A stretch of DNA of 64,000 nucleotides from Ruminococcaceae bacterium UBA3903 (GCA_002391625.1 DGFJ01000031.1:7460-71459), one strand, 5' to 3'. Shown: positions 43,613-53,070, numbered from the stretch's first letter. Program-made: numbers and translations. Notes: generated from the letters alone by a model not told the origin.

Positions 43613-44272
43613 TTATACTGCACCCTTGGACAACGCCTTTAGGTTATCTATTGCCTGTTTTGGGTCTGGTGCTTTAAACACACCTGTACCGGAAACAGCT
43701 ATATCAACACCAGCCTGTGCAGTCTGTAGTATGGTGGCCTCGTTTATACCGCCGTCTGCCTCTATCAAAATCTTTAAGCCACGATTTTGGGCCTCGTCCT
43801 TAATACAGCGTACCTTAGGCATCATATCAGCCATAAAGGACTGACCTCCAAAGCCTGGCTCTACGGTCATTATCAGCACCATGTAAATATCATCTAAATA
43901 TGGAAAAACTGCCTCTGCCGGTGTGTTTGGCTTAATTACAAGACCAGCCTTCACATTGGCAGCTTTTATTTTGTCTATAGTTGCCCTTATGTCCGAGCTG
44001 GATTCCACATGAAAGGTAATAATGTCAGCACCAGCACCTACAAAATCGTCTATATAGTCAAACGGCTTGTCTATCATTAAATGTACGTCAAAGGGTACAC
44101 TGGTGTGCTTTCTGACAGCCTTTATAATAGGTGCTCCAAAGGATATATTAGGAACAAAATTACCATCCATAACATCTAGGTGCATATAGTCAGCACCTGC
44201 CTTGTCCATTCTGACAATTTCCTCTCCCATTTTTGCAAAATCACAGGATAACAATGACGGAGCAATCTGCAT
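43613..44272 (-). CDS. rpe: Ribulose-phosphate 3-epimerase
   Basis: 219-residue TIM-barrel enzyme interconverting ribulose-5-P and xylulose-5-P in the pentose phosphate pathway. Seen: APSLLSCDFAKMGEE, MHLDVMDGNFVPN (metal His and Asp), FDVHLMI (His), MTVEPGFGGQSF, and EADGGINEATI (Asp near 175). Full length. GAAAGGG precedes ATG 44272. It follows the large membrane protein gene (34-base gap), so it may share its transcript. Confidence 0.96.
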   Translation of the reverse strand: MQIAPSLLSCDFAKMGEEIVRMDKAGADYMHLDVMDGNFVPNISFGAPIIKAVRKHTSVPFDVHLMIDKPFDYIDDFVGAGADIITFHVESSSDIRATIDKIKAANVKAGLVIKPNTPAEAVFPYLDDIYMVLIMTVEPGFGGQSFMADMMPKVRCIKDEAQNRGLKILIEADGGINEATILQTAQAGVDIAVSGTGVFKAPDPKQAIDNLKALSKGAV

Positions 44273-44306
44273 AGCTTTTCAACCCTTTCAAATTTTTGTA
44301 AATTAA

Positions 44307-47300
44307 TTATGGCCGCTGGATTAGTGGGGCAATAACAGATGCCACAGCCCAGAACAAGCTGTACATTAACAGCTCTAACACGCCAAAGCTTTCAACCCCT
44401 GCCAAAATAGCAACGGCGGCGGCTATGATAATGCCTAAAACAACAGCTATAAACTGTACAGCAATAGCCATGCTAATATTTCTTTTTATCTTTATACATC
44501 CGGAAATAGCTCTGGCTAAGGAGCTAAGCTTTCCTCGTGTGGCTACATATGAACGAGATTCTTCCTCTTTTATGGATATTTCATCCTTACATATATTGCC
44601 TAAACTGCTAGGTAATATTTTTACAGAACGGCTATGTACCTGAAAATCTGTAGCTATACCCTGCTGAGAAATATTAGAATCAGCCGTTCTCACCAAAATA
44701 GATACGCCATTGCTGTCTAAACGCTTCATTTCCTGCATTATACGCTTGTTAGGCGAATATGTGGTAACAAACATGGCTATTAGCTGACCTGCATTAGACA
44801 AATATGTAATCTGCTTGTCGCTGGATACATACGGCTCTTCAAAATCATATGAGGGTGGCTCTACACCATATTTTATCAGCAGCTCTCTTGTTCCTATTAG
44901 TATTCGTTCACCGCCTACCCATCCTACTAAGCCCTTAGCGTCCTCGTATTTTACGCTGTCTACCTCTGGCAGCTGTGCGTTTCTTCCTCGGATAATATCC
45001 TCAAAAACATATGTCATAGACGTGTTAGCAGCCTTCATTACAGCGGCGGCGTTAAGAACCGCCTGCTCTAGGTTGTAGGAGATAAAGGGTTTTACGCTGA
45101 TTAGCTCTACATTTGTGCGTGGATACAGCTCTCGGCTGTCTACCATAACAGCGGCGGTATCACTGAACTGCTTTACTGCGGGGTAGCCCACTATCATAGC
45201 ATCACTTTTTAGAACCTCCTTACACAGCAGCCGCATTGGGATGTTTACCGCCAGCAAGCTACATACAGGTATGCCAACACAGGCAACCAACGCAAAGGAG
45301 GAGATAGCACCTGACACGCTTTGATAAATAATGCCATGTATAATAGCAACCGTTACAGCACAGGCGGCACACACAGGTGCAAACTTGGCGGCAACCTTTT
45401 CGCTGGGGTCAGGGGCATAGGATAACCGCAAAAAGTTCTTTAAAAATTTTGTACGTCTTTGGAATGCTATTATTGGTTCATATGCGTTTGTGTCATTAAC
45501 CATCTTTTGTGCTGCTTTTTCATCGTTAAATATTTTGGCAGCATATTGACGCTTGTCCGCTGTAACATATTTAAAGTTATCCTTTATTCTTAGGACTATC
45601 CACATTTTTCCTATGCTGTTAAGCACCAGTGCGAACAGGACAATTAATCCATAAAGATTTTGCCCGCCCATAAAGAATTCTCTGGAATTAAAGAAGGAAA
45701 CTATACATTGCAGTATAGCTGCCACTGCCGCTACGGACACCGCTGTATCAGAGTTGCCCCTAAAGCCAAGCAGTGGAGCAAAACCATTTTTTATTGTAAC
45801 AGAGCATACCGCCACCGCTACAACTAAAAACAAAAAGTTTACAATGCAGAACATTATATCCACATTTGGTATAACCGCCGCTAGGCTATTAGGAATAGTA
45901 CGCTGAACCACAGTAATAGCTAATGCCAACACAAAAATAATGCCCACAATTAAGCTCCTGAAGAACAGCTTACGAATATTTAGGTTAATCTCTGCCCTGA
46001 CAGCCTTAGCATCTCGTGGGCTTTCGTAGTCGTCAATTGTTTCAACTGTTTCATCCTCTGGGGTTGTAAAGGCACTATAATCTGCCTCCTCATGAAAATC
46101 CCCAAACAGGGCCTCTTTTAATGTTTTTCTCTCCCTTGGTTCCTTTGCCTTTTCCGCCTTTTCTTTCTCTATGACATCCTTGTTTGCTTTTTTCTCCGCC
46201 TTTTTATCAGCCCTGCTCATTGTATTTGTGGCTGTTTTATTTTCCTTAACACCGTCATTAGACCTTGTTCCTTGGCTGTCCCCAGCTTTTTTTTCATCCG
46301 CACCTGCCGGTGACAGGGTTGGTTCATCATCAATAGACTCTGTCACAGCGGGGCTGTCACCGAACGTAGTGGTGGCTTCTGTAATAACCTCTATAGGGTT
46401 TTTCTTCTTTTTCTCCTGCTTTTGCTTTTCCTCCTGTAAAGCCTTTAGCTGTTCAGGCTCTAAATAATACTCATATTCCTTCATTAACACAGGTGTTAGC
46501 TTGCCTATCTCTACGTTCATCTTTGGAGATTGATTTTCAAAGGTGTACATAGGCAGCCGGTCACCCTCAATAATAATATTGCCCTTTGGCCTTTCAACCT
46601 TTACAAATTTATTATCTGGCACTTCCTCCTTAGGAATATCCTTTGCGGGCAATAAGCCTGCCTGTTTTAGCTTTTCTTCCTTGTCCAGCTGGTCCTGCTT
46701 AGTTATCAGGTTATTTTCCTCAACTATTTTTGTAAGCTTTTTACCTGCTGTCTGTTTTTCCTCCAATGCTACAGCCTGTTTAATTTTATCAGCCGTCAGC
46801 TTTTGGTCTTTAACAGGCTCTTCATCTGGCTGGTACTCATCTGGCTTTTCATTTAGTATCTGTCCAAAAGCCACCAAGCCCTGAATAATAGAGGTCATGG
46901 TAGTTTTTTTGTAAGGCTTTGTTTTATCAATACCCTTGTCCTCATGTAAAACAGGCTCTTCCTCGGGTCTTTTTTCCTTATCAGCAGTTCTTGACGGCTC
47001 TGTATCAGTCTTTTTTGGGGTAGCCTTATCCCCACGGTCTTTATCAAGACCCTTATTCATAATTGGCTCTTCCTTTTCTGCCACAGCTTCACCCGGCTTT
47101 ACAGCCTTATCTGTGATTTGTGCTGACAATGGCTTATCCTCTGCATTTTCCTGCTTTTTTTCTGGCTTAACAGTGTCATATCTGTCCTCAACAGCCTGTT
47201 GTACTGTATCTGACGCCGTTTTGGAGTTCTCTGCCTTATGGTCTACGCTGTTATCTGCCACAGCACTGCACTCAGCCACTTTTTCATCTAATTGCTCTGT

Positions 47301-47618
47301 CCCTTTAGTATCATCAAAATCATTTATAGCCTGCTTTACAAATTCTTTTTCTATATCCTCTTTAGTAACCAGCTTTAGGGCAGGCTTATGTACAGGCTGT
47401 GGCTTTTCCTCTGCCTCAGCCTGCTTTTCTATTGGATATGTAGCTTCTTTTTTTACATCCTTAGCAGTATTGCTAAAGATTTCCTCCATAATAGGCTTTT
47501 CATCCTGATTGTCTTGTCCCAATTTAGCCTGCTCCTCTTCCATTGCTTGGCTCTCGGTAACAGTCATCAAATGCTTTAATTTTTGCAACCAGCTTTTTTT
47601 GTCATTATCCCTGCCCAT
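44307..47618 (-). CDS. P-type-ATPase-like membrane protein lacking catalytic motifs, long charged N-terminus
   Basis: 1103 residues. About 1-535: no fold recognised, Lys/Glu/Asp-rich, low complexity, many EEKP/KADK-like runs, probably disordered and cytoplasmic. About 545-790: several membrane segments interrupted by a hydrophilic loop. About 830-1040: a region like a heavy-metal P-type ATPase core, with VGWVGGERILIGTRELL matching the nucleotide-domain G-loop and SPNKRIMQEMKRLDSNGVSILVRTADS matching the stretch before the family's TGDN. About 1045-1100: two last membrane segments. The phosphorylation motif DKTGT is replaced by VDSRELY, and GDGxNDxPAL is absent, so ATP-driven transport is unlikely. 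Function unknown; possibly a regulatory or scaffolding relic. ATG 47618 with GTGAG. Confidence 0.8.
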   Translation of the reverse strand: MGRDNDKKSWLQKLKHLMTVTESQAMEEEQAKLGQDNQDEKPIMEEIFSNTAKDVKKEATYPIEKQAEAEEKPQPVHKPALKLVTKEDIEKEFVKQAINDFDDTKGTEQLDEKVAECSAVADNSVDHKAENSKTASDTVQQAVEDRYDTVKPEKKQENAEDKPLSAQITDKAVKPGEAVAEKEEPIMNKGLDKDRGDKATPKKTDTEPSRTADKEKRPEEEPVLHEDKGIDKTKPYKKTTMTSIIQGLVAFGQILNEKPDEYQPDEEPVKDQKLTADKIKQAVALEEKQTAGKKLTKIVEENNLITKQDQLDKEEKLKQAGLLPAKDIPKEEVPDNKFVKVERPKGNIIIEGDRLPMYTFENQSPKMNVEIGKLTPVLMKEYEYYLEPEQLKALQEEKQKQEKKKKNPIEVITEATTTFGDSPAVTESIDDEPTLSPAGADEKKAGDSQGTRSNDGVKENKTATNTMSRADKKAEKKANKDVIEKEKAEKAKEPRERKTLKEALFGDFHEEADYSAFTTPEDETVETIDDYESPRDAKAVRAEINLNIRKLFFRSLIVGIIFVLALAITVVQRTIPNSLAAVIPNVDIMFCIVNFLFLVVAVAVCSVTIKNGFAPLLGFRGNSDTAVSVAAVAAILQCIVSFFNSREFFMGGQNLYGLIVLFALVLNSIGKMWIVLRIKDNFKYVTADKRQYAAKIFNDEKAAQKMVNDTNAYEPIIAFQRRTKFLKNFLRLSYAPDPSEKVAAKFAPVCAACAVTVAIIHGIIYQSVSGAISSFALVACVGIPVCSLLAVNIPMRLLCKEVLKSDAMIVGYPAVKQFSDTAAVMVDSRELYPRTNVELISVKPFISYNLEQAVLNAAAVMKAANTSMTYVFEDIIRGRNAQLPEVDSVKYEDAKGLVGWVGGERILIGTRELLIKYGVEPPSYDFEEPYVSSDKQITYLSNAGQLIAMFVTTYSPNKRIMQEMKRLDSNGVSILVRTADSNISQQGIATDFQVHSRSVKILPSSLGNICKDEISIKEEESRSYVATRGKLSSLARAISGCIKIKRNISMAIAVQFIAVVLGIIIAAAVAILAGVESFGVLELLMYSLFWAVASVIAPLIQRP

Positions 47619-47656
47619 TATATCATCTCACTTTGCTGTAAAATCCTATATATTAA

Positions 47657-48442
47657 TTATCTCTGACGCAGCACATCATACATAAGGACACCTGCTGCCA
47701 CAGAAGCATTAAGTGAATTTATCCTACCCTTCATAGGCAGTGATAAAATACCATCACACTTTTCCTTTACCAGCCTGCCTATACCCTTGCCCTCGTTGCC
47801 AATTACCAGTGCGATAGCCCCTGACAGGTTGGTTTGGCTGCTGTCTGTACCGTCCATATCAGAACCATACACCCATATGTTTTTTTCTTTTAGCTGGTCT
47901 ATTACCGCTGGTATGTTGGTAACCCTAACAACTGGTACATACTCAACCGCACCAGCAGACGCTCTGCCTACAGTGTAGCTTAAACCTGCGCTGCGTCTTT
48001 TAGGCACAATAACACCATGTACCCCTGTACACTCTGCTGTACGAATAATAGCGCCTAGATTATGAGGGTCCTCTATTTCATCAAGAATAATAATAAACGG
48101 TGGCTCTCCACGTTCCTCTGCCAAAGCAAACACGTCCTCCAGCACAGCGTACTCCTTAACCGCAGCCAAGGCGACAATACCCTGATGCACTGCACTGCCA
48201 CTTAAAAAATCCAGCTTTTTGCTGTCCACCTCTTTTATTGTTATGCCCTTATCCTTAGCCTTTGCCAGCAATACTGCTATACCGCCGCTTTTGTTACCTC
48301 TGGCAATCATAATAGAATCTATTGCTCTGCCACTGTTTAAAGCCTCGCTAACGCAGTTTCTGCCTGCAATAACATCTCTAAAACGCTCGCCTGTGCTATT
48401 GTCGTTTTCTTTACTTTTATTATCATTAAATTTATCAGTCAT
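47657..48442 (-). CDS. rlmB: 23S rRNA 2'-O-ribose methyltransferase, RlmB/TrmH family
   Basis: About 261-residue SPOUT methyltransferase that methylates a ribose in 23S rRNA (Gm2251 in E. coli). N-terminal substrate-binding domain about 20-95 (VIAGRNCVSEAL), then the knotted domain with motif 1 LDEIEDPHNLGAIIRTAECTG, motif 2 ALVIGNEGKGIGRLV, motif 3 LPMKGRINSLNASVAAGVLMYDV. Start chosen at ATG 48442 with AGGTGA ahead; an open frame extends 69 bases upstream to 48511 with no ribosome site. A hydrophilic N-terminal extension precedes the fold. 38 bases before the P-type-ATPase-like gene. Confidence 0.93.
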   Translation of the reverse strand: MTDKFNDNKSKENDNSTGERFRDVIAGRNCVSEALNSGRAIDSIMIARGNKSGGIAVLLAKAKDKGITIKEVDSKKLDFLSGSAVHQGIVALAAVKEYAVLEDVFALAEERGEPPFIIILDEIEDPHNLGAIIRTAECTGVHGVIVPKRRSAGLSYTVGRASAGAVEYVPVVRVTNIPAVIDQLKEKNIWVYGSDMDGTDSSQTNLSGAIALVIGNEGKGIGRLVKEKCDGILSLPMKGRINSLNASVAAGVLMYDVLRQR

Positions 48443-48558
48443 ATGTTCACCTATTCTCAAAAATTCGGATAAATACTCCATTTTTACATATATGGATTTA
48501 TTATAGCACATTTGTGGCTAATGTGTTATATATTTTATTGCAATTTTAATTATTTTTT

Positions 48559-49140
48559 TCACACCCCTATCATTGACGACCAAAATGCCTGTAATGAAGA
48601 AAAATCTAAATTAGGTATGCCGTAGGTACCTGTGTTAGGGTCACGAAAAAGGTCTATATGAGGGGGTGCAACAGTAAAGCTGAAATACATTGCAAAATAT
48701 AATAATAGCATATACAGAGACAAGGTAAAAAACTGTCGAATTTCCTTATCTGATACAACAATATTGTAGGATATGTAAAAGGCAATACCTATCCACAGAA
48801 ATACCGATATTATGTCAACCGCCAACACGCTACGACCTATTATACCGCTGTACAGATAATAAAACCCTGCTATTAAAACGCTCAGGGTGTATAGCCCCAG
48901 CACCTTTCCTATAACAAACCTTTTAAAATACGGTGCCGAAATTGCCAGCTCAATTATGCTCCACGCCACATATGGCATAGCAAAAATTTTTATATGCTCC
49001 CAAACACTTTCGTTTACTGCACCAAACAGCACACCGCATACTCCCCCATTCCAATTATACAAAAAGTGAAGCAATGCACCGCTTATAAATACAACAAATA
49101 CACCAATAATTTCCAGCCTCTTAAACAAATCCTTTTTCAC
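48559..49140 (-). CDS. DUF6512-like integral membrane protein
   Basis: 193 residues with about six membrane segments and very short loops. The N-terminal FISGALLHFLYNW and SVWEHIKIF match a family of uncharacterised clostridial membrane proteins (DUF6512-like). No transport or catalytic motif seen. GTG start 49140 with GGGGG eight bases ahead. Stands alone; 46 bases after it, rlmB runs the same way but from its own region. Function unknown. Confidence 0.72.
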   Translation of the reverse strand: MKKDLFKRLEIIGVFVVFISGALLHFLYNWNGGVCGVLFGAVNESVWEHIKIFAMPYVAWSIIELAISAPYFKRFVIGKVLGLYTLSVLIAGFYYLYSGIIGRSVLAVDIISVFLWIGIAFYISYNIVVSDKEIRQFFTLSLYMLLLYFAMYFSFTVAPPHIDLFRDPNTGTYGIPNLDFSSLQAFWSSMIGV

Positions 49141-49257
49141 AAAAAAGCCCCCTGTTGTTCACCATAGCATCTGGTTATACTCAGCTTACAAATTTTTATC
49201 CCTTGTTTATTAAAGCTTAGTATTAGATGTATATGAACAGCAGAAGGCTAAAATACG

Positions 49258-49521
49258 CTAAAATATATTACATAACAGCAATGCAGCAAAAGCTCCTATA
49301 GCAGCCGCACTGCCTAACCGCAAAGCCCAGTAGAAAAAAACGTGCTTTTTCTTTATGGTAGAGGGGGCGTTCATTTTGTTCAGCACCTTTCGTGCCTCAC
49401 GCTCTAACAACGCCCGTTGAGCACCGCTGTATTCAGGTCGTAAAACCAGTAAGGCACGTTCATAATACAGGTTTCCTGTGTCTGTTATTTCAATTATTTG
49501 TCTGTTAATTCCCTTTATCAT
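49258..49521 (-). CDS. Small unknown protein with C-terminal membrane anchor
   Basis: 87 residues, not recognised. A charged, Arg-rich first part (about 1-60: RALLVLRPEYSGAQRALLERE) is followed by a single hydrophobic segment (about 66-85), giving a tail-anchored or signal-anchor topology with the bulk inside. Start: ATG 49521 with AAGGTGG ahead; the frame is open further to 49590 but without a site. The gene borders the DnaA-box-like region at 49.6 kb. Function unknown. Confidence 0.65.
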   Translation of the reverse strand: MIKGINRQIIEITDTGNLYYERALLVLRPEYSGAQRALLEREARKVLNKMNAPSTIKKKHVFFYWALRLGSAAAIGAFAALLLCNIF

Positions 49522-49617
49522 AGTAAACCACCTTTGCAACATTTTGTAATATTTAACAATATCATTGTCATAATTTTCTGTTATATACAAAAACCGATTT
49601 AATTTTAGTAATGTTGA

Positions 49618-49799
49618 AACTATGTGGAAAACTATGAATTTTTATTCTTATTTTTCATTATACCCTTGGTAAACCTCTGTTTTTACACATAAATGTTGAT
49701 AACTATGTGGAAAGTAAGGAAAACTACGTTAAAAACTATGATAAACAAGGGAAAATCTATGTTTAAAAGTTTTCCTACTTTTCCACATAGTTTTCCACA
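49618..49799. repeat. Cluster of DnaA-box-like and AACTATGTGGAAA repeats in a 540-base gene-free region
   Basis: Two TTTTCCACA sites (49779-49787, 49791-49799) and two reverse-oriented relatives TGTGGAAAA (49623-49631) and TGTGGAAAG (49706-49714) fit the DnaA-box form TTWTNCACA exactly or with one change. Three sit within copies of AACTATGTGGAAA: direct copies at 49618-49630 and 49701-49713, inverted at 49780-49792. AT-rich DNA follows (49800-49900). The whole interval 49522-50073 holds no gene. Role is open: replication initiation, DnaA titration, or another regulator. Confidence 0.6.
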
Positions 49800-50073
49800 G
49801 AAGAAATAATTACAAATTGTTAAAATTATATTACTATAAGTTATTTTTTACGTGTCAATGCCAATAAAAGAATTATAATAAATATTTATAAATAGTCATA
49901 AAAGCTTGTAAGCCCCTTTCCAGCTGAATATTTTGACCTATTTCCAGCTTTTTATTCCATAATAAAATATTACAAATATGTTACTTTTGCTTGTCAATAT
50001 GTTTTTTCCTATTTTAGTAAGATTGTTTAATTTCGTCATTTTGTACAACATTTCGACAAAAGCTCTCGTATAT

Positions 50074-50110
50074 AAAAAAGTCACAAGGAAAATGAAATTC
50101 TCCCTGTGAC
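50074..50110 (-). terminator. Terminator after the 50.1-50.6 kb gene
   Basis: GTCACAAGGA pairs (with G-U) with TCTCCCTGTGAC; T6 follows on the minus strand, 21 bases past the stop. Confidence 0.78.
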
Positions 50111-50131
50111 CCTTCTAAAATAATGACTGTG

Positions 50132-50611
50132 TTATTTTTCCTCTATTTTATATAAGATATACTCTCTTAATATTTTATCTATTTTTATGGCATCAAAAAC
50201 CTTAAACCTAATCACATCGTCGTGAAGATTAACAATAGTAAGTGAAGCATCACAGCTGTATGCCTTAATATCCTTGTAATCAAATGGAAACATTTTAATT
50301 TCCCCAGATATTTTTTGTAAAAAACAGACATGGTTTTCTGTGATTATTAACGAGCCTGTGTTTGGGTTACCGTACAGCTCTGCCAAACCGCTGTACAAGA
50401 TATTCTCATTAGGATATCTAGCCTTGAAGGCGTCACAAAACTTCTCACCCTTTTTATTCAGCATAATCATAAGACACGTTACAAAAATTGGTATTACCTC
50501 TGCTGTCACTAAGACAGCTGTAACAGACCGTCCCATAAAAAAATAAACAAAGGGCAGCAGCACAAGCTCACAGATGATAACTCCAATAATAATACCCTTT
50601 TTCTGACTCAT
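50132..50611 (-). CDS. Unknown small membrane protein with PH/GRAM-like C-terminal domain
   Basis: 159 residues. Two membrane segments close together (about 9-30 and 33-52) then a soluble part of about 100 residues with the run GSLIITENHVCFL...MFPFDYKDIKAYS, the pattern of bacterial PH/GRAM-type domains. Start: ATG 50611 with AGGAG seven bases ahead; an upstream open frame to 50677 is without ribosome site and passes through the neighbouring terminator hairpin. Function not recognised. Confidence 0.75.
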   Translation of the reverse strand: MSQKKGIIIGVIICELVLLPFVYFFMGRSVTAVLVTAEVIPIFVTCLMIMLNKKGEKFCDAFKARYPNENILYSGLAELYGNPNTGSLIITENHVCFLQKISGEIKMFPFDYKDIKAYSCDASLTIVNLHDDVIRFKVFDAIKIDKILREYILYKIEEK

Positions 50612-50650
50612 AAAAGCACTCCTAAATAATGTAATATAGCCTAACCTGCA

Positions 50651-50675
50651 CAAAAATGGACGGGTATCCCCGCCC
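50651..50675 (-). terminator. Terminator after the PAP2 phosphatase gene
   Basis: On the minus strand GGGCGGG pairs with CCCGTCC over a GATA loop, followed by ATTTTTG. It sits 31 bases past the PAP2 stop. Confidence 0.72.
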
Positions 50676-50706
50676 AAAAAAACAACAGCATAAATCCCCT
50701 GCCCCT

Positions 50707-51234
50707 TTAAAACAAATGGTTAAATATCTCCACCGATAAAAAACCGCACAAAAGACCTAAAACCAATCCACACAAAACATCCGTTAAGTAATGCACACGT
50801 AGATACAACCGTGAAAAGCCCATTAAAAATGCTAAAACTAATATAGGTATGCTGACGGCTGGCTGACAACGAAAGGCAGTTACCGCCACCACAGCAAAGG
50901 AAGCCGTAGTATGTCCCGATGGAAAGGAGTAATAACGTGGACGTTTTACAATCAGCTCATCATCCTCCAGCTTATTGCACGGGCGTATACGACAAACAAC
51001 GTGCTTTATTATAAGCTCACCTGCTATATGTGCAATGGACAAGCCCACCAATATGTTAGCCCCTGTCATACGCCATGGCCTATACACCAAGAACGGTATG
51101 CAAATAGCAAACCAAATGAAGCCCTTGCTTCCAAGGGTAGAAATAGCAATCATAATTTTGTTCAGTATAGGGGTATGCAGCCTGCCTACCCAATTTATAA
51201 TATTGTCATCCCAATATTGTATTCTTTCAAGCAT
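50707..51234 (-). CDS. PAP2-family phosphatase
   Basis: 175-residue membrane phosphatase. The three acid-phosphatase boxes are present: KHVVCRIRPC (KxxxxxxRP), YSFPSGHT (PSGH) and SRLYLRVHYLTD (SRxxxxxHxxxD), with the catalytic His in the last. Five or six membrane segments place the active site at the outer face. Likely acts on undecaprenyl pyrophosphate (bacitracin-resistance type) or on other lipid phosphates. GAGGAA precedes ATG 51234. Confidence 0.9.
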   Translation of the reverse strand: MLERIQYWDDNIINWVGRLHTPILNKIMIAISTLGSKGFIWFAICIPFLVYRPWRMTGANILVGLSIAHIAGELIIKHVVCRIRPCNKLEDDELIVKRPRYYSFPSGHTTASFAVVAVTAFRCQPAVSIPILVLAFLMGFSRLYLRVHYLTDVLCGLVLGLLCGFLSVEIFNHLF

Positions 51235-51413
51235 ATTAATTCCTCAATTTTTGACATAGAAACAATTATGTAGTAAAGCTTTAATATGTACACGGCAACA
51301 TTATAACACAAACGTGTCTATATTAAAACAAGAAAAATGTAATTTTTGTATTAGTATAATATATTTTTAACCGTGTATTAAATGTGTTTTTCACCGTAGT
51401 CTAAAGCATATAT

Positions 51414-52124
51414 CTATATTTCCTCCTCACCCTTAGCCTGTACAGACCTGCCGGTTAAAAACGCTACACTGCGTTCTATAGAGTCAATAGAAGTACCCCA
51501 CTCCTGTCCTTCGCTGCGATAATCAAACATTGTGGAAAAATGGCTAATATCAGCCTTTAAGCTTTCTAGGTATCCCCCTGCCAGCTGTGCTGTTGCCTTG
51601 TAAAAGTCTGGCAGCCTTTTAGATGACACACCCTTGTTGGAGGCCGCCTTAATAAGCATTGTATAGTGTGGCAGGCAGATATATGGCTGTTCACTGTAAA
51701 GCTTTCTAAAGGCTTCATCATTTTCCCAGCTATTAAAAATAGTTTCCATCATATGTGCCATGCCCCACTTTATTTTGTCACATACAAAGCATCTGGTTTG
51801 CAGGCTTTCCAATGCCTGTATAGACTTTTTGTCAGGCTTACCCTTTACATTGGCTGGAACAAGCTCCTTGGACAGCTTTTCCAAATGGGTTTCCAACAGC
51901 AGAGCATTGGGCAAACGTTTACCGCTGGTTATCATCTGCTGAAAATGCTCATGACAAAAGCCTGTTTCGTTGGTTTCAACCCTTACACTAGGCTCCATCA
52001 TGGCGGCACCTGTGATATATTCTACATAATTATTTTCCAGCATTGTCTGTAAACGGCACATAGGACAGCCATCCCTAGGAATAAACACATCATTAATAGG
52101 TATAGTACATATATCTTCACGCAT
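51414..52124 (-). CDS. DUF6062-family cysteine-rich protein
   Basis: 236 residues. Repeated Cys/His pairs, CPMC (about 20-23), FCHEH (about 56-60), CFVC (about 116-119) and CLPHY (about 149-153), form two alike half-repeats and fit DUF6062, presumably metal-binding, function unknown. No signal peptide; cytoplasmic. Start: ATG 52124 with AGAGGTAG ahead; the frame is open to 52172 without a site. Divergent from the DNA glycosylase gene 103 bases away. Confidence 0.82.
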   Translation of the reverse strand: MREDICTIPINDVFIPRDGCPMCRLQTMLENNYVEYITGAAMMEPSVRVETNETGFCHEHFQQMITSGKRLPNALLLETHLEKLSKELVPANVKGKPDKKSIQALESLQTRCFVCDKIKWGMAHMMETIFNSWENDEAFRKLYSEQPYICLPHYTMLIKAASNKGVSSKRLPDFYKATAQLAGGYLESLKADISHFSTMFDYRSEGQEWGTSIDSIERSVAFLTGRSVQAKGEEEI

Positions 52125-52226
52125 ATAAGGGCTACCTCTTTTCAGTCTTATTAGTTGTTTATATTGTAGCATAAGAATTGGGTGTATGGTATAATTAATT
52201 TTAAAAAGATTAAAGAAGGTGCTTTT

Positions 52227-53048
52227 TTGGATACAATAATCATTGATAATATAAAGGATTTCAACCTACAGCAAACCTTGGAGTGCGGACAATGCTTTCG
52301 TTGGGACATGGTAAAGGAGAACAGCTACAACGGTGTTGTTTTAAACAAGGCTGTTAATGCTACACTGAATAACGGAGCATTAACTATTACAGGCTGCTGC
52401 CATAGCCATAAGGATTTTTGGCTGGACTACTTTGACCTAAAGGCAGACTATGGCAAAATACGCCATGATTTAAGCTTAATACACCCCACATTAAAGGAAG
52501 CCGCTACCTATGCCCCTGGTATCAGAATACTTAACCAAGACAAATGGGAGGCGTTATGCTCCTTTATAATTTCTCAAAACAACAACATACCCCGCATAAA
52601 AGGCATTATCAGCCGATTATGTGGTGAATTTGGCAACAAAATAAGCGACAACGCATATACCTTTCCTACACCACAGGAATTAAAAAATGTAACTATAGAT
52701 GACCTACAGCCCTTACGCAGTGGTTTTAGAGCTAAATACATTGTAGACGCTGTTGAAAAGGTTAACAGCGGTGAGGTATGCTTAGACCGCATAACGACCT
52801 TACCCTTGCCCGAGGCTAGGGAACAGCTTATAAAAATCAAGGGTGTTGGCGTAAAGGTGGCTGATTGTACGCTTCTGTATGGTATGCACAGACTGGAATG
52901 CTTTCCCATAGATGTATGGATGCGTCGAGCAATGGAGGTGCTGTTTCCAAATGTAGCCCCAGAGGACTTTGGACAGTACGCAGGTATTGCACAGCAATAT
53001 ATTTTTCATTACAGCAGAATGAACCCCACCCTATTTGAGGAAAAATAA
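52227..53048 (+). CDS. 8-Oxoguanine DNA glycosylase/AP lyase (OGG1 family)
   Basis: About 273-residue base-excision repair enzyme removing 8-oxoG. N-terminal OGG_N-type domain (NLQQTLECGQCFRW) followed by the helix-hairpin-helix core: catalytic Lys in SGFRAKYIVDAV (near 181) and the GVGVKVADCTLLYG...FPIDVWMRRAM HhH-GPD segment with the catalytic Asp. Start: TTG 52227 with AAGGTG six bases ahead; the frame is open to 52182 without a site. Followed 22 bases later by trxB on the same strand, so both oxidative-damage genes are probably cotranscribed. Confidence 0.92.
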   Translation: MDTIIIDNIKDFNLQQTLECGQCFRWDMVKENSYNGVVLNKAVNATLNNGALTITGCCHSHKDFWLDYFDLKADYGKIRHDLSLIHPTLKEAATYAPGIRILNQDKWEALCSFIISQNNNIPRIKGIISRLCGEFGNKISDNAYTFPTPQELKNVTIDDLQPLRSGFRAKYIVDAVEKVNSGEVCLDRITTLPLPEAREQLIKIKGVGVKVADCTLLYGMHRLECFPIDVWMRRAMEVLFPNVAPEDFGQYAGIAQQYIFHYSRMNPTLFEEK

Positions 53049-53070
53049 TAATAAATTGGAGGCAGTAAAT

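Noticed and set aside
50612..50677. Longer N-terminus for the 50.1 kb membrane protein
   Set aside because: The extra 22 residues pass through the PAP2 terminator hairpin and have no ribosome site; ATG 50611 with AGGAG is far better.
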